The translations under genes were made by a program, and so were the position numbers. The notes beneath the pieces were generated by a model. That model made no database searches. It saw only the letters and a program-made list of their open reading frames with translations, and had not been told where the DNA came from. From contig CANJOS010000011.1 in the NCBI GenBank assembly GCA_947476015.1, forward strand, positions 1 through 37,488: a stretch of DNA of 37,488 nt. Direction: 5' to 3'. The DNA is from Comamonadaceae bacterium. Lineage in GTDB: Bacteria > Pseudomonadota > Gammaproteobacteria > Burkholderiales > Burkholderiaceae_C. How positions within the stretch are numbered: position 1 is the stretch's first letter; the number at the start of each line of letters is the position of its first letter. This document shows, piece by piece, positions 1-8,744 of this stretch.

Positions 1-807
1 GGTGGTGGAGCTGGTGCTGTAGGTGGTAATGGTGGTGCCAGTGAAGGTATTTCTCTGCGTACTGGTTTGTATTTGGCGCAAGCAGGGGAGTTCGGTTTTG
101 TGTTGCTCACACTGGGCGGTCAAAATCAATTGATCCCTGCCGATTGGCTGAATCCTGTGCTGGCCAGTATGGTGCTTTCCATGTTGGCTACCCCATTCAT
201 CATCATGAATGCCAATGACTGGGTGATGAAATGGTCTTCCAGTGATTGGTTGCAGCAATCCCTTGGAATGACTCAAATCGCGCAGAAAAGCATGGACATC
301 GACAAGCACATCATCATTTGTGGTTATGGGCGATGTGGCCAAAACTTAGCCAAACTATTGCAGACTCAAAACGTTCCTTACATGGCGCTAGATTTGGATC
401 CAGACCGAGTCAGGCGAGCACAGTCTCACGGAGAGCAAGTAGTCTATGGCGATGCAGCACGTTTGCAGTCTCTCATGGCGGTGGGGCTGGTGCGAGCCAG
501 TGCCGTGGTGGTGACTTATTTAGAAAATGCCTCTGCAATGCGTGTGCTTGCACTTACCAAAGAGCATGCCCCACAAGTGCCGGTCATTGTCAGAACACAA
601 GACGATTTTGACTTGGAGAAACTACAAGCAGCAGGCGCAGCAGAAGTAGTGCCCGAAACGATAGAAGGCTCATTGATGTTGGCCACTCATGCGCTTGCTT
701 TGGTGGGCGTTCCAATGAAGCGCGTTATTAGAATGGTTCAAGAGCAAAGAAACCAACGTTATGCTTTGCTTAAAGATTTTGATCGCGGAAGTGAAGTGGA
801 AGATTAA
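1..807 (+). CDS. Cation:proton antiporter, KefB/KefC type, C-terminal part (5' truncated)
   Basis: This gene runs in from the left edge and ends at the TAA at 805-807, so only the last membrane segments and the cytoplasmic domain are visible. The frame is open from base 1. The stretch RTGLYLAQAGEFGFVLL is typical of the late transmembrane helices of the monovalent cation:proton antiporter-2 family. It is followed by an RCK/TrkA-N Rossmann domain: IIICGYGRCGQNLAKLL has the GxGxxG turn, and ALDLDPDR ends the second strand with the nucleotide-binding acidic residue. Such proteins exchange potassium or sodium for protons at the inner membrane, gated by nucleotide or thiol ligands. The first 16 visible residues are unusually glycine-rich. 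A TTG at 67 is an internal codon, not the start. The exact ion cannot be told. Confidence 0.85.
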   Translation, partial: GGGAGAVGGNGGASEGISLRTGLYLAQAGEFGFVLLTLGGQNQLIPADWLNPVLASMVLSMLATPFIIMNANDWVMKWSSSDWLQQSLGMTQIAQKSMDIDKHIIICGYGRCGQNLAKLLQTQNVPYMALDLDPDRVRRAQSHGEQVVYGDAARLQSLMAVGLVRASAVVVTYLENASAMRVLALTKEHAPQVPVIVRTQDDFDLEKLQAAGAAEVVPETIEGSLMLATHALALVGVPMKRVIRMVQEQRNQRYALLKDFDRGSEVED

Positions 808-971
808 AGCTGGATCGTTATTTGAAAATGACTGGTCAATACTCTGAAATTTAATTTCACGAGCCCTTCCAAAATCGTGCTCACCAAGACCCACCCACTC
901 CATCATTTGTTGCCTTTTACCAAAAATTGCGCTACTTTGAAAAAAGCGAATGATGCTAGGCAACTCAATGC

Positions 972-999
972 TGGCACAGTTTCATCAAAGTGTCATAAT
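972..999 (+). promoter_or_regulatory. Weak candidate sigma-70 promoter of the TonB-dependent receptor gene
   Basis: TGGCAC (972-977) and CATAAT (994-999) are separated by 16 bases and lie about 30 bases before the receptor start codon. The -10 box is good and the -35 box poor. GGAG with a few bases of spacing before ATG 1030 serves as ribosome binding site. The rest of the 808-1029 gap holds only a short AT-rich inverted repeat (TGAAAT/ATTTCA, 845-859). The assignment rests on spacing and position alone. Confidence 0.3.
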
Positions 1000-1029
1000 T
1001 TGGTTTTTTGATTCTGCTGGAGAATTCCC

Positions 1030-3761
1030 ATGCCAAAAACACCAACATTTCGGCGCTCGCTGATGAGCACTGCCGTGCTTTGCACCCTCTCTGCAATGGC
1101 CATATTGGCTTTTCCTGGCCTGTCTTTTGCACAAAGCTCTGAGAGTTCTACAGAGCGTATCGTGATCACGGGTTCTGCCATCAAGCGAATTGATGCAGAA
1201 ACATCAGTGCCCGTCACGGTCATCAAGATGGACGATCTGAAGCTCCAGGGTATTAGCTCTGTTGAGCAAATCATGCAAAATCTGAGCGCAATGCAGATCA
1301 GCGTCAACGCAGCCCAATCTATTGGCAGCGGCTTTGGCGGTGCCACTTTTGCAAACATGCGTGGAATTGGCGCCAACAAAACCCTCGTCTTGCTCAACGG
1401 TGAGCGCATTTCCAACAACCCGTCGATGGTTCAGCCCCCGACTTGAACATGATTCCCTTCGCGGCCATTGACCGGGTAGAGGTTCTTCGGGATGGCGCTT
1501 CGTCTCTCTACGGCACGGACGCCATTGGCGGCGTGGTCAACTTTATTACCAAGCGCAGCTTCACGGGCGGCACAGCATCTGCGGGCTTTGACAATCCCAA
1601 ACTGGGGGGTGGCAAGGTGAAGACGGCCAATGTGGGTTTTGGCAGTGGCAACCTTGTTGAAGACGGATACAACATCTTTGGATCTATTGGCCTTCGCAAA
1701 GAAGATGCCATTGCCGGCAATCAACGCGATTACAACAAGCGCATTGTGGGCGGCCTGTCCAACAGTACAGACCCTGCAAACTACACTCAAGACTTTGGCA
1801 CCCTCTACAACCCCTCGGCGCCAGGGTGCTCTGGCACTGCCCTGATGCCTTACAAGGGTGGAACGCAATGTAAGATTGTGACGCCAAACTTCGTTGATTT
1901 CTCTCCAAAATCCGAAACGGCTTCAGGCTTGTTCAAGGGCACACTTCGTGTCAACGGTTCGCTAGACTTGGGTTTTGAGGCTTTCGCAGCACGTAATTCT
2001 GTGACAACCAGGATTGCACCTGTGCCCTATGGGGGCTACTTGATGAATCCGATGATGCCCAATGGCAAGCCAAATCCGTATTTTCCAACTTCCAATATCG
2101 ATCCAACCTTCGATGACGGCACAGCGGGTGTCCCTGCTTTCAGTTCTTCCAAAGCATTCCCCAACCCAGTGAACGTGCAGCCTGGCTTTGCTTATGTATT
2201 TTGGCGTGATTTCCCAAATGGCTCGCGCTCGCAGCAAAATGACAATCAACAAAACCGCATTATGTTCTCAGCCGATGGCAACGCCGCAGGTTGGGACTAT
2301 TCCACCAAACTGTCTTTCAACCGCAATCAGGTTGACCAAAAGCTAGTGGGTGGGTACGGTAATGGTGAAATGATTGGCGAAGGTTTGCTCGAGGGCATCA
2401 TCAACCCGTTCGGCGCCCAAAGCGCTGCAAGTTCTGCGCTGCTTCAGCAAGCGGCTTTGAACGGGCTTCTGCAGACAGCGACCGGCACAGTCTCAACCCT
2501 GAAGGGCAGCGCTAGCAGAGAGCTGAGCGACTGGATGGGAGCGGGCAGGCCAGTGCAAATTGCGTTGGGTGCCGAGTTGCGAAAGGAAGACTTTGTCTCC
2601 CGTGCCAACACAGATTTCGCAGAGTTGGTCAGCGCTTCTACAGGCCTTGACCCCACTTATGTGGCCAAGGGTAAGCGCAACATTACCGCCATGTATGCTG
2701 AGCTGAATGTGCCTGTGCAGAAAAGCCTGGATGTGACAGGCTCAGTGCGTACAGATCACTACAGCGATTTTGGCACCACCACCAACCCCAAGTTAGCTTT
2801 CCGCTTCCAGCCCACTGGTACTGTACTGGTTCGGGGATCGGCTTCAACTGGTTTCCGTGCACCATCGCTTTATGAACTTTATGGTTCACAGTCGTATACC
2901 AATACCGCCGGTAACTTTAACAACCCGATCAACTGTCCTGGCGGCAATGTGATTGCCGGCGCCTCTTCGGGTGCCAACTGCGAATCACAATTCCAAGTCT
3001 TAAATGGTGGCAACACTGCCCTCAAGCCTGAGAAAGCCACCAACTTAACAATGGGATTTGTCTTGGAGCCTGCCAAGAACTTGACCACCAGCTTGGATTT
3101 CTGGCAGATTGACGTCACCAACCAGATCAGCAGCATTCCACAGTCAACACTGTTTAGTACATATCCTCAGTTCGGGCAGTACTATAACTTTGCGCAACCC
3201 GGCAATTTGTTGTCAATTACCAGCAACTGCCCAGGCCCTAAATGCGGCTATGTGGACCAGCGTTTGCAAAATCTAGGTGCCGTTAACACCAGCGGTTTTG
3301 ACTTTGGTGTTCAATACCGCTTGCGCTCTGATTTGGGTCAAATCGACACAAACTTACAGAGCACGTTGATCACCAAATACAACTACCAAGATTACCCAGG
3401 TGGCGAGTTCAAACAAAATGTGGGCGTCTACTCTGGCTCTGGCCCAATCTTCCGTTGGCAGCACAATTTGTCTGTGAATTGGACCAAAGCTGAGTATTCT
3501 GCCGGCTTGGCGATTCACCACAAGTCTGGCTATAAAGACTTTGAACCGACCAATGTGGTTTCTTCATACACCACAGCCGATGTGTATGGCGGCTGGACTC
3601 CTTCCAAAGGAGTGAAATTACTTGTGGGCATTCGCAACTTGGCAAATACCCCCCCGCCTTTCACCAATCAATCTGATCTCTTTCAGTCCGGTGGTTGGGA
3701 TTCTCGCTACGCATCTGCCTTCGGTCGCACACTTTACATGCGTGGTACCGTCGCCTTCTGA
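1030..3761 (+). pseudogene. TonB-dependent outer membrane receptor, apparent frameshift
   Basis: Two adjacent open frames together encode one receptor of about 910 residues, the usual size. The first (1030-1446) has a signal peptide ending near SFAQ, a TonB-box-like ERIVITGS segment and the start of the plug domain (VLLNGERISNNP). The second, open from before 1443 to 3761, resumes the plug at DLNMIPFAAIDRVEVLRDG and YGTDAIGGVVNF and carries the 22-strand barrel, ending in phenylalanine as outer-membrane barrels do. The frames join if one base is restored at about 1423-1424: NNP is then followed by a codon that would read Phe, then DGSAPDLN, the family consensus. The TTG at 1443 is therefore not a real start. 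Either the gene is broken or the assembly has a one-base error. Such receptors import sugars, siderophores or cofactors; the ligand is unknown. It lies convergent to the sulfatase operon. Confidence 0.85.
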
Positions 3762-3782
3762 AATTAAATCACGCCTTGCCGT

Positions 3783-5330
3783 TTAAAGTGCAGCGCGGCC
3801 CCGCGTCGTTGCGGCAACTGGCACTTCCAAGCCTAGTCGCGAGAATAGTTCGGGTGGTGCCTCGTTTTCGTCCATCAGGCGCACCATCGCGGCAGAAAGG
3901 CGCGCCGCCACGACTGGATCATCAAGCGGCCGAGTCTGGCCTGGATCCGTTTGCAGATCGAATAGGACTGTCTCTGTGTCGGCAAAATAGCCAGGCAAGA
4001 GCATGCGCATCGGCGTCTTCTCGATGCCAGGGACCTTCAACAGCGGTACACCCTTGGTAAAGCCGAAGGGGGCAGCCAAGGTGGCAGCCGACAGCTCTTC
4101 AGTGCTGAAGGGTGCCGCCATGTGACTAGGCATGACTGTATATTGGAACAGATCGCGAGGAGCACCTTCGGGCGCATATCGAAAGTATGTGTAGCGTCCA
4201 TCGGTGACATTCACTGCGCTACCCCAGTGGCCATAGAGGAGGGCTTCGCGAACCGGCTTGTCTTCCGCAAGAAGCGGTAGCAGCGACTTACCCTGCGTTT
4301 CCTTTGGTACCGCTTGACCATGAATGTTCAGTAAAGTCGGCATCAGGTCAATGGTCTGCGTCAGCGATTGGCGGCGTTGGCCGGCGCGCGCTTTGTGAGC
4401 GGGGTGATGGATAAAAAGCGGAATGTGAGCCACTTCCTGATAAACCGGCATGCGGTTCTTGGCCCACCAGTCGTGTTCGCCTAGCAGGAAGCCGTGGTCT
4501 GTGGTGACGACCAACGCCGTCGTGTCCCACATGCCATAACGATCAAAGTCGTCGAGCAACCTGCCGAGTTGATCGTCGCACATTGCGACGATGGCCGCAT
4601 AGTTGGCGCGCAACTCTTCGCATTCCTCAGGTAACTCATTGACACGCGCGTATGGCGGCCAGTCCAGTATTGGACCCTTGTAGCCGGTCGGGTAGTCCTT
4701 GCGAAATCGCGCCGGCGCGAAGAACGGCTCGTGCGGGTCGAATGTCTCAACCTGCAGCAGCCAGTCGTCATGCTGGCGGTTGCAGTCCAGAAAGTCGAGC
4801 CCGCGCGCAAAGCACTGCACCGCGGGAAAGTCTTCTTCTTCACGAATGAATTCCCGATTGACCATGTTCACGCGGTAGCGGTTGCGCGCCGCCTCGCCGT
4901 ATTGCAACTTGTGGTACATCTCTCGAAAGCGCTCCAGGGGCGGCTTGACCATGGCCTGCCATGGATCTGCCTCCTGGCCGCGGATAAAGTCGAAGGTGCT
5001 GTAGCGCGTGTGGTAGGTCGCACCACCGTCTTCCCAGTAGTGGTAATGGTCGGACACCAGGTGCGAATGCACGCCGGCTGTCTGTAGCAATTCGGGGAAG
5101 GAGTTATCGAAAGGCTCCAGCGGTCCCCAAGAACGGTGCAGGAAATTGAGGCGTCCGGTCTGCATGTCGCGCCGCGCCGGCATGCAGGGCAGGCTACCAA
5201 CGTAGTGGTTGTCGAAGGTGATGCAGCGATCAGAAAGGCGCTGGAAGTTTGGCGTCTTCACGGAGGTGCCGCCGTAGGGTTGCAGCGTGCGCCGGTTCAG
5301 CGTGTCGAACAGTACGAAGACCGTGCGCAT
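3783..5330 (-). CDS. Cysteine-type sulfatase, no signal peptide
   Basis: The 515-residue protein belongs to the type I sulfatase/alkaline-phosphatase superfamily. The formylglycine signature C-x-P-x-R is at Cys49 (CMPARRDMQTG), so activity needs conversion of Cys49 by a formylglycine-generating or anaerobic maturation enzyme, neither of which is in the window. A second metal-site block, TTDHGFLLGEHDWWAKN, lies in the middle of the chain, and D9 in the first strand is the likely N-terminal metal ligand. The start ATG at 5330 leads straight into beta-strand 1, so the enzyme is probably cytoplasmic. It is the last gene of an operon, one base after a sugar permease, which points to a sulfated sugar or glycoside that is imported and then desulfated. 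Phosphonate or phosphate monoester hydrolysis is an alternative within the superfamily. Codon use is GC-rich, unlike the right half of the window. Confidence 0.85.
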   Translation of the reverse strand: MRTVFVLFDTLNRRTLQPYGGTSVKTPNFQRLSDRCITFDNHYVGSLPCMPARRDMQTGRLNFLHRSWGPLEPFDNSFPELLQTAGVHSHLVSDHYHYWEDGGATYHTRYSTFDFIRGQEADPWQAMVKPPLERFREMYHKLQYGEAARNRYRVNMVNREFIREEEDFPAVQCFARGLDFLDCNRQHDDWLLQVETFDPHEPFFAPARFRKDYPTGYKGPILDWPPYARVNELPEECEELRANYAAIVAMCDDQLGRLLDDFDRYGMWDTTALVVTTDHGFLLGEHDWWAKNRMPVYQEVAHIPLFIHHPAHKARAGQRRQSLTQTIDLMPTLLNIHGQAVPKETQGKSLLPLLAEDKPVREALLYGHWGSAVNVTDGRYTYFRYAPEGAPRDLFQYTVMPSHMAAPFSTEELSAATLAAPFGFTKGVPLLKVPGIEKTPMRMLLPGYFADTETVLFDLQTDPGQTRPLDDPVVAARLSAAMVRLMDENEAPPELFSRLGLEVPVAATTRGRAAL

Positions 5331-5331
5331 T

Positions 5332-6177
5332 CTATTTGACGGCTCCAGAACCTAGGCCGCTGGTGAGTTGACTCTGCACTGGCAGAAATATCAGCAGCGT
5401 TGGCAGTGTTGTTAGCACCGAAGCCGCCATGACGTGGTTCCACTCGACCACGTTGTCGCCGAAGAAGGTCTGCAATACCAGCGGCATGGTCTTTAGTTCC
5501 GTGGTGGTCAGGAAGGCAAGCGCGAACAAATATTCAGACCAACAAACCAGGAAGCTGTAGGTTGCAGTCGCTACCACACCGGGCATCATTAAAGGCAGGA
5601 TGATGAGAACAAGAATCTGCAAATGACTTGCGCCGTCGATCAGCGCTGCCTCGTCCAGGCTGACTGGTATTCCTTCCAGGTAGCCTACTAACATGTAAAC
5701 CGAAAACGGTATTGTCACTGCGATGTAGACAACCATTAGGCTCAGGTGGTTGTTGAGAAGACCCAGCCGCGCAAAGAAGATGAACAATGGCGTCACGAGG
5801 ATGATCCAAGGAAAGGTCTGACCCAGAAGGACTGCCCCAAAGAGCATGTTCCGCCCACGAAATCGCATTCGCGAGAAGCAATAGGCTGCTGCGATGGACA
5901 CCGCCGTGGAGATCAGCACACTGACCAAGCACAGGTAGAAGCTGTTGAGCATATTGCGCCCAAAGCCAGTGTGCATCAAGCTCACATAGTTGGCCACGGT
6001 AAATCGCGCAGGTCCATCTGAGAACATTGTTTCTGGCGTTTTGAAAGAGGCAATGAAAATCCACGCTGCCGGATAGATGAAGAACACCAGCACAAGCAGG
6101 ACGTAAAGTACCGTGAGGGCTTCGCCAGCCAAACCCATGCCGGTACTTCGACCCAAGCGAAATGCCGATGTGCTCAC
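5332..6177 (-). CDS. Carbohydrate ABC transporter permease, MalG-like (CUT1)
   Basis: This 281-residue inner-membrane protein has six predicted hydrophobic segments and the cytoplasmic EAA loop that docks the ATPase (EAALIDGAS...ILP, about residues 176-196), the mark of binding-protein-dependent permeases. Length and the N-terminal layout fit the MalG/UgpE half of a CUT1 importer. The start is GTG at 6177, overlapping the TGA of the upstream permease by four bases, so translation is coupled. The sulfatase begins one base downstream. Substrate is presumably a sulfated or otherwise modified sugar, inferred only from the sulfatase. Confidence 0.88.
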   Translation of the reverse strand: MSTSAFRLGRSTGMGLAGEALTVLYVLLVLVFFIYPAAWIFIASFKTPETMFSDGPARFTVANYVSLMHTGFGRNMLNSFYLCLVSVLISTAVSIAAAYCFSRMRFRGRNMLFGAVLLGQTFPWIILVTPLFIFFARLGLLNNHLSLMVVYIAVTIPFSVYMLVGYLEGIPVSLDEAALIDGASHLQILVLIILPLMMPGVVATATYSFLVCWSEYLFALAFLTTTELKTMPLVLQTFFGDNVVEWNHVMAASVLTTLPTLLIFLPVQSQLTSGLGSGAVK

Positions 6178-7076
6178 ATCACCCCCCCGAAGCGGCTGCG
6201 CTGAGTAACGATGCGCATGTAAAGGATGCCGAAAGCGCCCATCAGCAGCGCCATGACCACGCCCACTGCCGAACTGTAGCCTAAGCGGCCGTCGATGAAG
6301 GCCTTAATATATACCTCGGTAGCCATGACGTTGGTGTAGTATCCTGGCCCAGCGCCAGTGGTCAGCCAGACGTAGACGAAGTTGTTAAAGGTCCAGAAAG
6401 TGGACATCAAGATCATCACGATAATGGTTGGCTTCAGGTGCGGCAGATAGATATAGCGCACGACCTGCAGCGGCGATGCGCCATCGATGGCTGCGGCCTC
6501 CACCAGTTCCTCAGGCAGCGACTGAAGAGATGCAAGGAATGATAGTGCCATCAGAGGCAGCGTATTCCAGGTGATGATGACAATCAGCGCTGGCCAGACC
6601 CAGGCAGCTGTACCCAAGAATGCGATCGGTTGGTCGATGAAACCTAGCGCAAGTAGCAGCTTGTTCAACTCGCCTACGCGTGCGTCAAGCATCCATCGCC
6701 AGATCACGATGGCGACGATTGGCGGAGTAGCCCATGGCACCAAGATGAGGATTCGAAAAAGTGTGCGAACTTTCATCCGCTCGATGATCCGGCTGTTGAG
6801 CGCCAGCGCCAGGGCTAGGCCCAGCAGAACGCGCGTGGACACGCCGACGAAGGTCAACCAGAATACGGTGTTCCAAAGCACGCGAAAGAAGTCTGGGCTT
6901 GATAACAACTCCGCGAAATTGGCGAGGCCGACGAACTCGCCACCGTTCTTCAGTTGAAATAGTGTTGTGTCGGTTAGGCTATTGCCGACGTTGAAAAGAA
7001 TTGGATACAGGTAGAAGCAACTAAGAAACAGGAACGCTGGGGTTAGCGCGGCAGCAACGAAGCGGGGCGAATGCAT
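6174..7076 (-). CDS. Carbohydrate ABC transporter permease, MalF-like (CUT1)
   Basis: The 300-residue protein is the partner permease of the same importer. It has an N-terminal helix ending in PILFNVGNSLTD, six hydrophobic segments in all, and an EAA loop (EAAAIDGASPLQ...YLP, about residues 193-212). Absence of the long periplasmic loop of E. coli MalF makes it more like UgpA. It starts four bases after the binding-protein stop and ends overlapping the next permease by four bases, so the three transport genes and the sulfatase are a single transcription unit. No ATPase gene is in this unit. Confidence 0.88.
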   Translation of the reverse strand: MHSPRFVAAALTPAFLFLSCFYLYPILFNVGNSLTDTTLFQLKNGGEFVGLANFAELLSSPDFFRVLWNTVFWLTFVGVSTRVLLGLALALALNSRIIERMKVRTLFRILILVPWATPPIVAIVIWRWMLDARVGELNKLLLALGFIDQPIAFLGTAAWVWPALIVIITWNTLPLMALSFLASLQSLPEELVEAAAIDGASPLQVVRYIYLPHLKPTIIVMILMSTFWTFNNFVYVWLTTGAGPGYYTNVMATEVYIKAFIDGRLGYSSAVGVVMALLMGAFGILYMRIVTQRSRFGGVM

Positions 7077-7080
7077 GGTG

Positions 7081-8418
7081 CTACTTCTGGTTCTTCGCGA
7101 GTTCGCTCGAGATTAGCGAATGCAGTTCACCTGCAGCCTGCGCAGGAGTCTTTTCCCCAATGAAGACTGAGCCAGCCGCGCGCCCCGTCGCGTTCCACAT
7201 TAAGGGGATTGCCACCGGGCCCAGTGCATACGGCCCCCAGCTGCGAGCCGTCTTGAGCTGCTCACCAAAACCGCTCATGCCTTCAGGGTAGCTGCGCATG
7301 GCAACAGCGGTTCGCTGCGATGGAGTGTAGTTGGTGAGAAAACGAGTGAACGCCGGTTCGGGTTGGGTCAAAAACTGAATCAGCTTCCATGCGGCTTCGG
7401 GGTTCTTCGCATTCGGGCTTATGCCCAACATTCGCCCACCAAAGTGCATCTTGGAGCCCGCGACGTCTGCCGGGTGTGGGGCGCTAGCAAAGGGTAATGG
7501 CTTGCCGGGAAAACGCTCCTTGAATGTCGAGATGATACGGAGCGCTGTGAAGTCTGGCACGCTGACCATGGCTATATCGCCTTTGACCATGCCCTCGACA
7601 ATCTCTGGCGCACCAAGAAGGCACGCGGACATCATGGCCTTTGGGTTGTCACCCTCGTCCAAGAAGTTCTTGTAATAAGCCAGGCCCTCGGCGATCTGCC
7701 CGGGAGTTATGCCAACGCGGTACTTGCCACCGCCCGCATCCTCAATCAGGGCCCAGCCCTTAGACCACCAGTAGGAGTTGAGGTAAAACCAGATGGAAGG
7801 TGTGCCGCAGGTGCCGGCTGCAAAGCCGAAGCCAGCTTTACCTGTCTTCTTGAAGATGGCGCGACTGGTCTCTCGCATTTCTGCCCAACTGCTCGGAGCC
7901 TTTGAAATGCCGGCTGCCTTAAACAGCTCCTTGTTGTAAAGAACGGCCAGTGTGTCCGTAGCATAGGGCACGGCATATACCTTGTTGTCACGGCCAGTTG
8001 CCAAATCTGCAGCGATGAAATCGTTCCAGCCCTTGATGCCGGGCGGCGACTTAGCTATCAGGTCATCCAACGGGCGCAATACACCTGCGGTCGAAAAAGG
8101 CCGAGCCCACACATAGACTATCTCGACAACGTCTGGTGCTGAGCCCACAGCCGCCTCTCGGAGGTACTGCTGCTGAGCCTCTCCCCATGACATGCGTTGC
8201 ATTGTTACCTTGATGTCCGGGTTAGCTTTTTCAAAGGCGTCGAGCGCCGAGCGCATTTGAGGGCCTTCACTATCGTGGTAGCGGAAAGTGATGTTGGTTT
8301 CAGCTGCGGCCAGCGGTGAAAAAAGAGCAAAGGCAGTCGAAAAAACACCAACCATCAAGCTAAAAGCTGAGAGCTTGTATGAGACACGGCGCATTGCATT
8401 GTTTGATAGTTTTTTCAT
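7081..8418 (-). CDS. Sugar ABC transporter substrate-binding protein (CUT1 family)
   Basis: A periplasmic extracellular solute-binding protein of the maltose/UgpB type (SBP family 1). The mature chain begins near AETNITFRYHDSEGPQM after a clear signal peptide, and includes typical blocks such as YAVPYATDTLAVLYNKELF and the C-terminal EAAWKLIQFLTQP. It is the first gene of the sulfatase operon. The ATG at 8418 (MKKLSNN) is chosen because it gives a normal Lys-rich signal-peptide start; an open frame continues up to a TTG at 8475, and ATG 8394 is also possible. No good ribosome binding site distinguishes them. The upstream region that must hold the promoter is the remnant of an IS element. The ligand is not predictable. 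Confidence 0.85.
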   Translation of the reverse strand: MKKLSNNAMRRVSYKLSAFSLMVGVFSTAFALFSPLAAAETNITFRYHDSEGPQMRSALDAFEKANPDIKVTMQRMSWGEAQQQYLREAAVGSAPDVVEIVYVWARPFSTAGVLRPLDDLIAKSPPGIKGWNDFIAADLATGRDNKVYAVPYATDTLAVLYNKELFKAAGISKAPSSWAEMRETSRAIFKKTGKAGFGFAAGTCGTPSIWFYLNSYWWSKGWALIEDAGGGKYRVGITPGQIAEGLAYYKNFLDEGDNPKAMMSACLLGAPEIVEGMVKGDIAMVSVPDFTALRIISTFKERFPGKPLPFASAPHPADVAGSKMHFGGRMLGISPNAKNPEAAWKLIQFLTQPEPAFTRFLTNYTPSQRTAVAMRSYPEGMSGFGEQLKTARSWGPYALGPVAIPLMWNATGRAAGSVFIGEKTPAQAAGELHSLISSELAKNQK

Positions 8419-8489
8419 CGTACTAAAAATTGTATAGGTCATGGATTGGTTTAGTCTTAGGCAATACCCTATCAAGTTTTGAGTAATCT

Positions 8490-8641
8490 GGGGGCTTCAT
8501 ACCGCAAAAGCGGGAACCCCACTTTGAGAGGGTGGAGTGACTAAAGCCGCCTGACACGCAAAGCTATTTGAAGGACATGCCCGCGTCAATCTGTTTGAGA
8601 AAGCCGATCAGCTGCTCAACTGTAAATCTGGATTGTTTCAT
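8490..8641 (-). pseudogene. IS3-type transposase orfA remnant with an in-frame stop
   Basis: Reading leftward from the ATG at 8641, the frame encodes MKQSRFTVEQLIGFLKQIDAG, then MSFK, a TAG at 8564-8566, and continues in the same frame as LCVSGGFSHSTLSKWGSRFCGMK. This matches the helix-turn-helix region of IS3-family (IS407/IS2-like) OrfA proteins, where the stop position is normally Glu (KELC); a single GAG to TAG change explains it. Recognisable similarity fades at about 8490, just before the sugar-binding protein gene. No orfB (DDE integrase) is present, so the element is dead. Confidence 0.75.
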
Positions 8642-8644
8642 AGC

Positions 8645-8685
8645 TGCTATTCTCCGAAATTAGCGGACTTTGTTACTTCACTTTG
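8645..8685 (-). repeat. IS-end remnant, copy 1
   Basis: A 41-base block upstream of the orfA remnant, containing CCGAAATTAGCGGACTTT, recurs with a few mismatches at 22653-22693 in the same orientation. Because it immediately precedes the orfA start, it is probably the left end of the IS element. Element boundaries and target-site duplications cannot be set by eye. The remaining bases up to the SDR stop at 8745 show nothing recognisable. Confidence 0.6.
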
Positions 8686-8744
8686 ATACGCAGGTAAGGG
8701 TCAGGGCCAACGAAGCTGCGAGACACAAAAAGGTGTGAAGTCGT

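Noticed and set aside
845-859. Terminator after the antiporter gene
   Set aside because: The inverted repeat TGAAAT/ATTTCA is short, AT-only in the stem apart from one pair, and has no T-run.
972-985. A sigma-54 promoter, suggested by TGGCAC
   Set aside because: The required GC element at the -12 position is absent at the correct spacing.
1443-3761. A separate 772-residue receptor gene starting at TTG 1443
   Set aside because: It lacks a signal peptide and the first part of the plug domain, both of which are encoded just upstream in another frame; a frameshifted single gene explains both pieces.
4481-4843. Open frames inside the sulfatase gene in other frames
   Set aside because: They are antisense or out-of-frame shadows of a GC-rich coding region, with Arg- and Ser-rich nonsense composition.
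8419-8475. Start of the sugar-binding protein at TTG 8475
   Set aside because: The extra residues do not look like a signal-peptide start and run into IS-derived sequence; ATG 8418 gives a normal N-terminus, although the choice is not certain.
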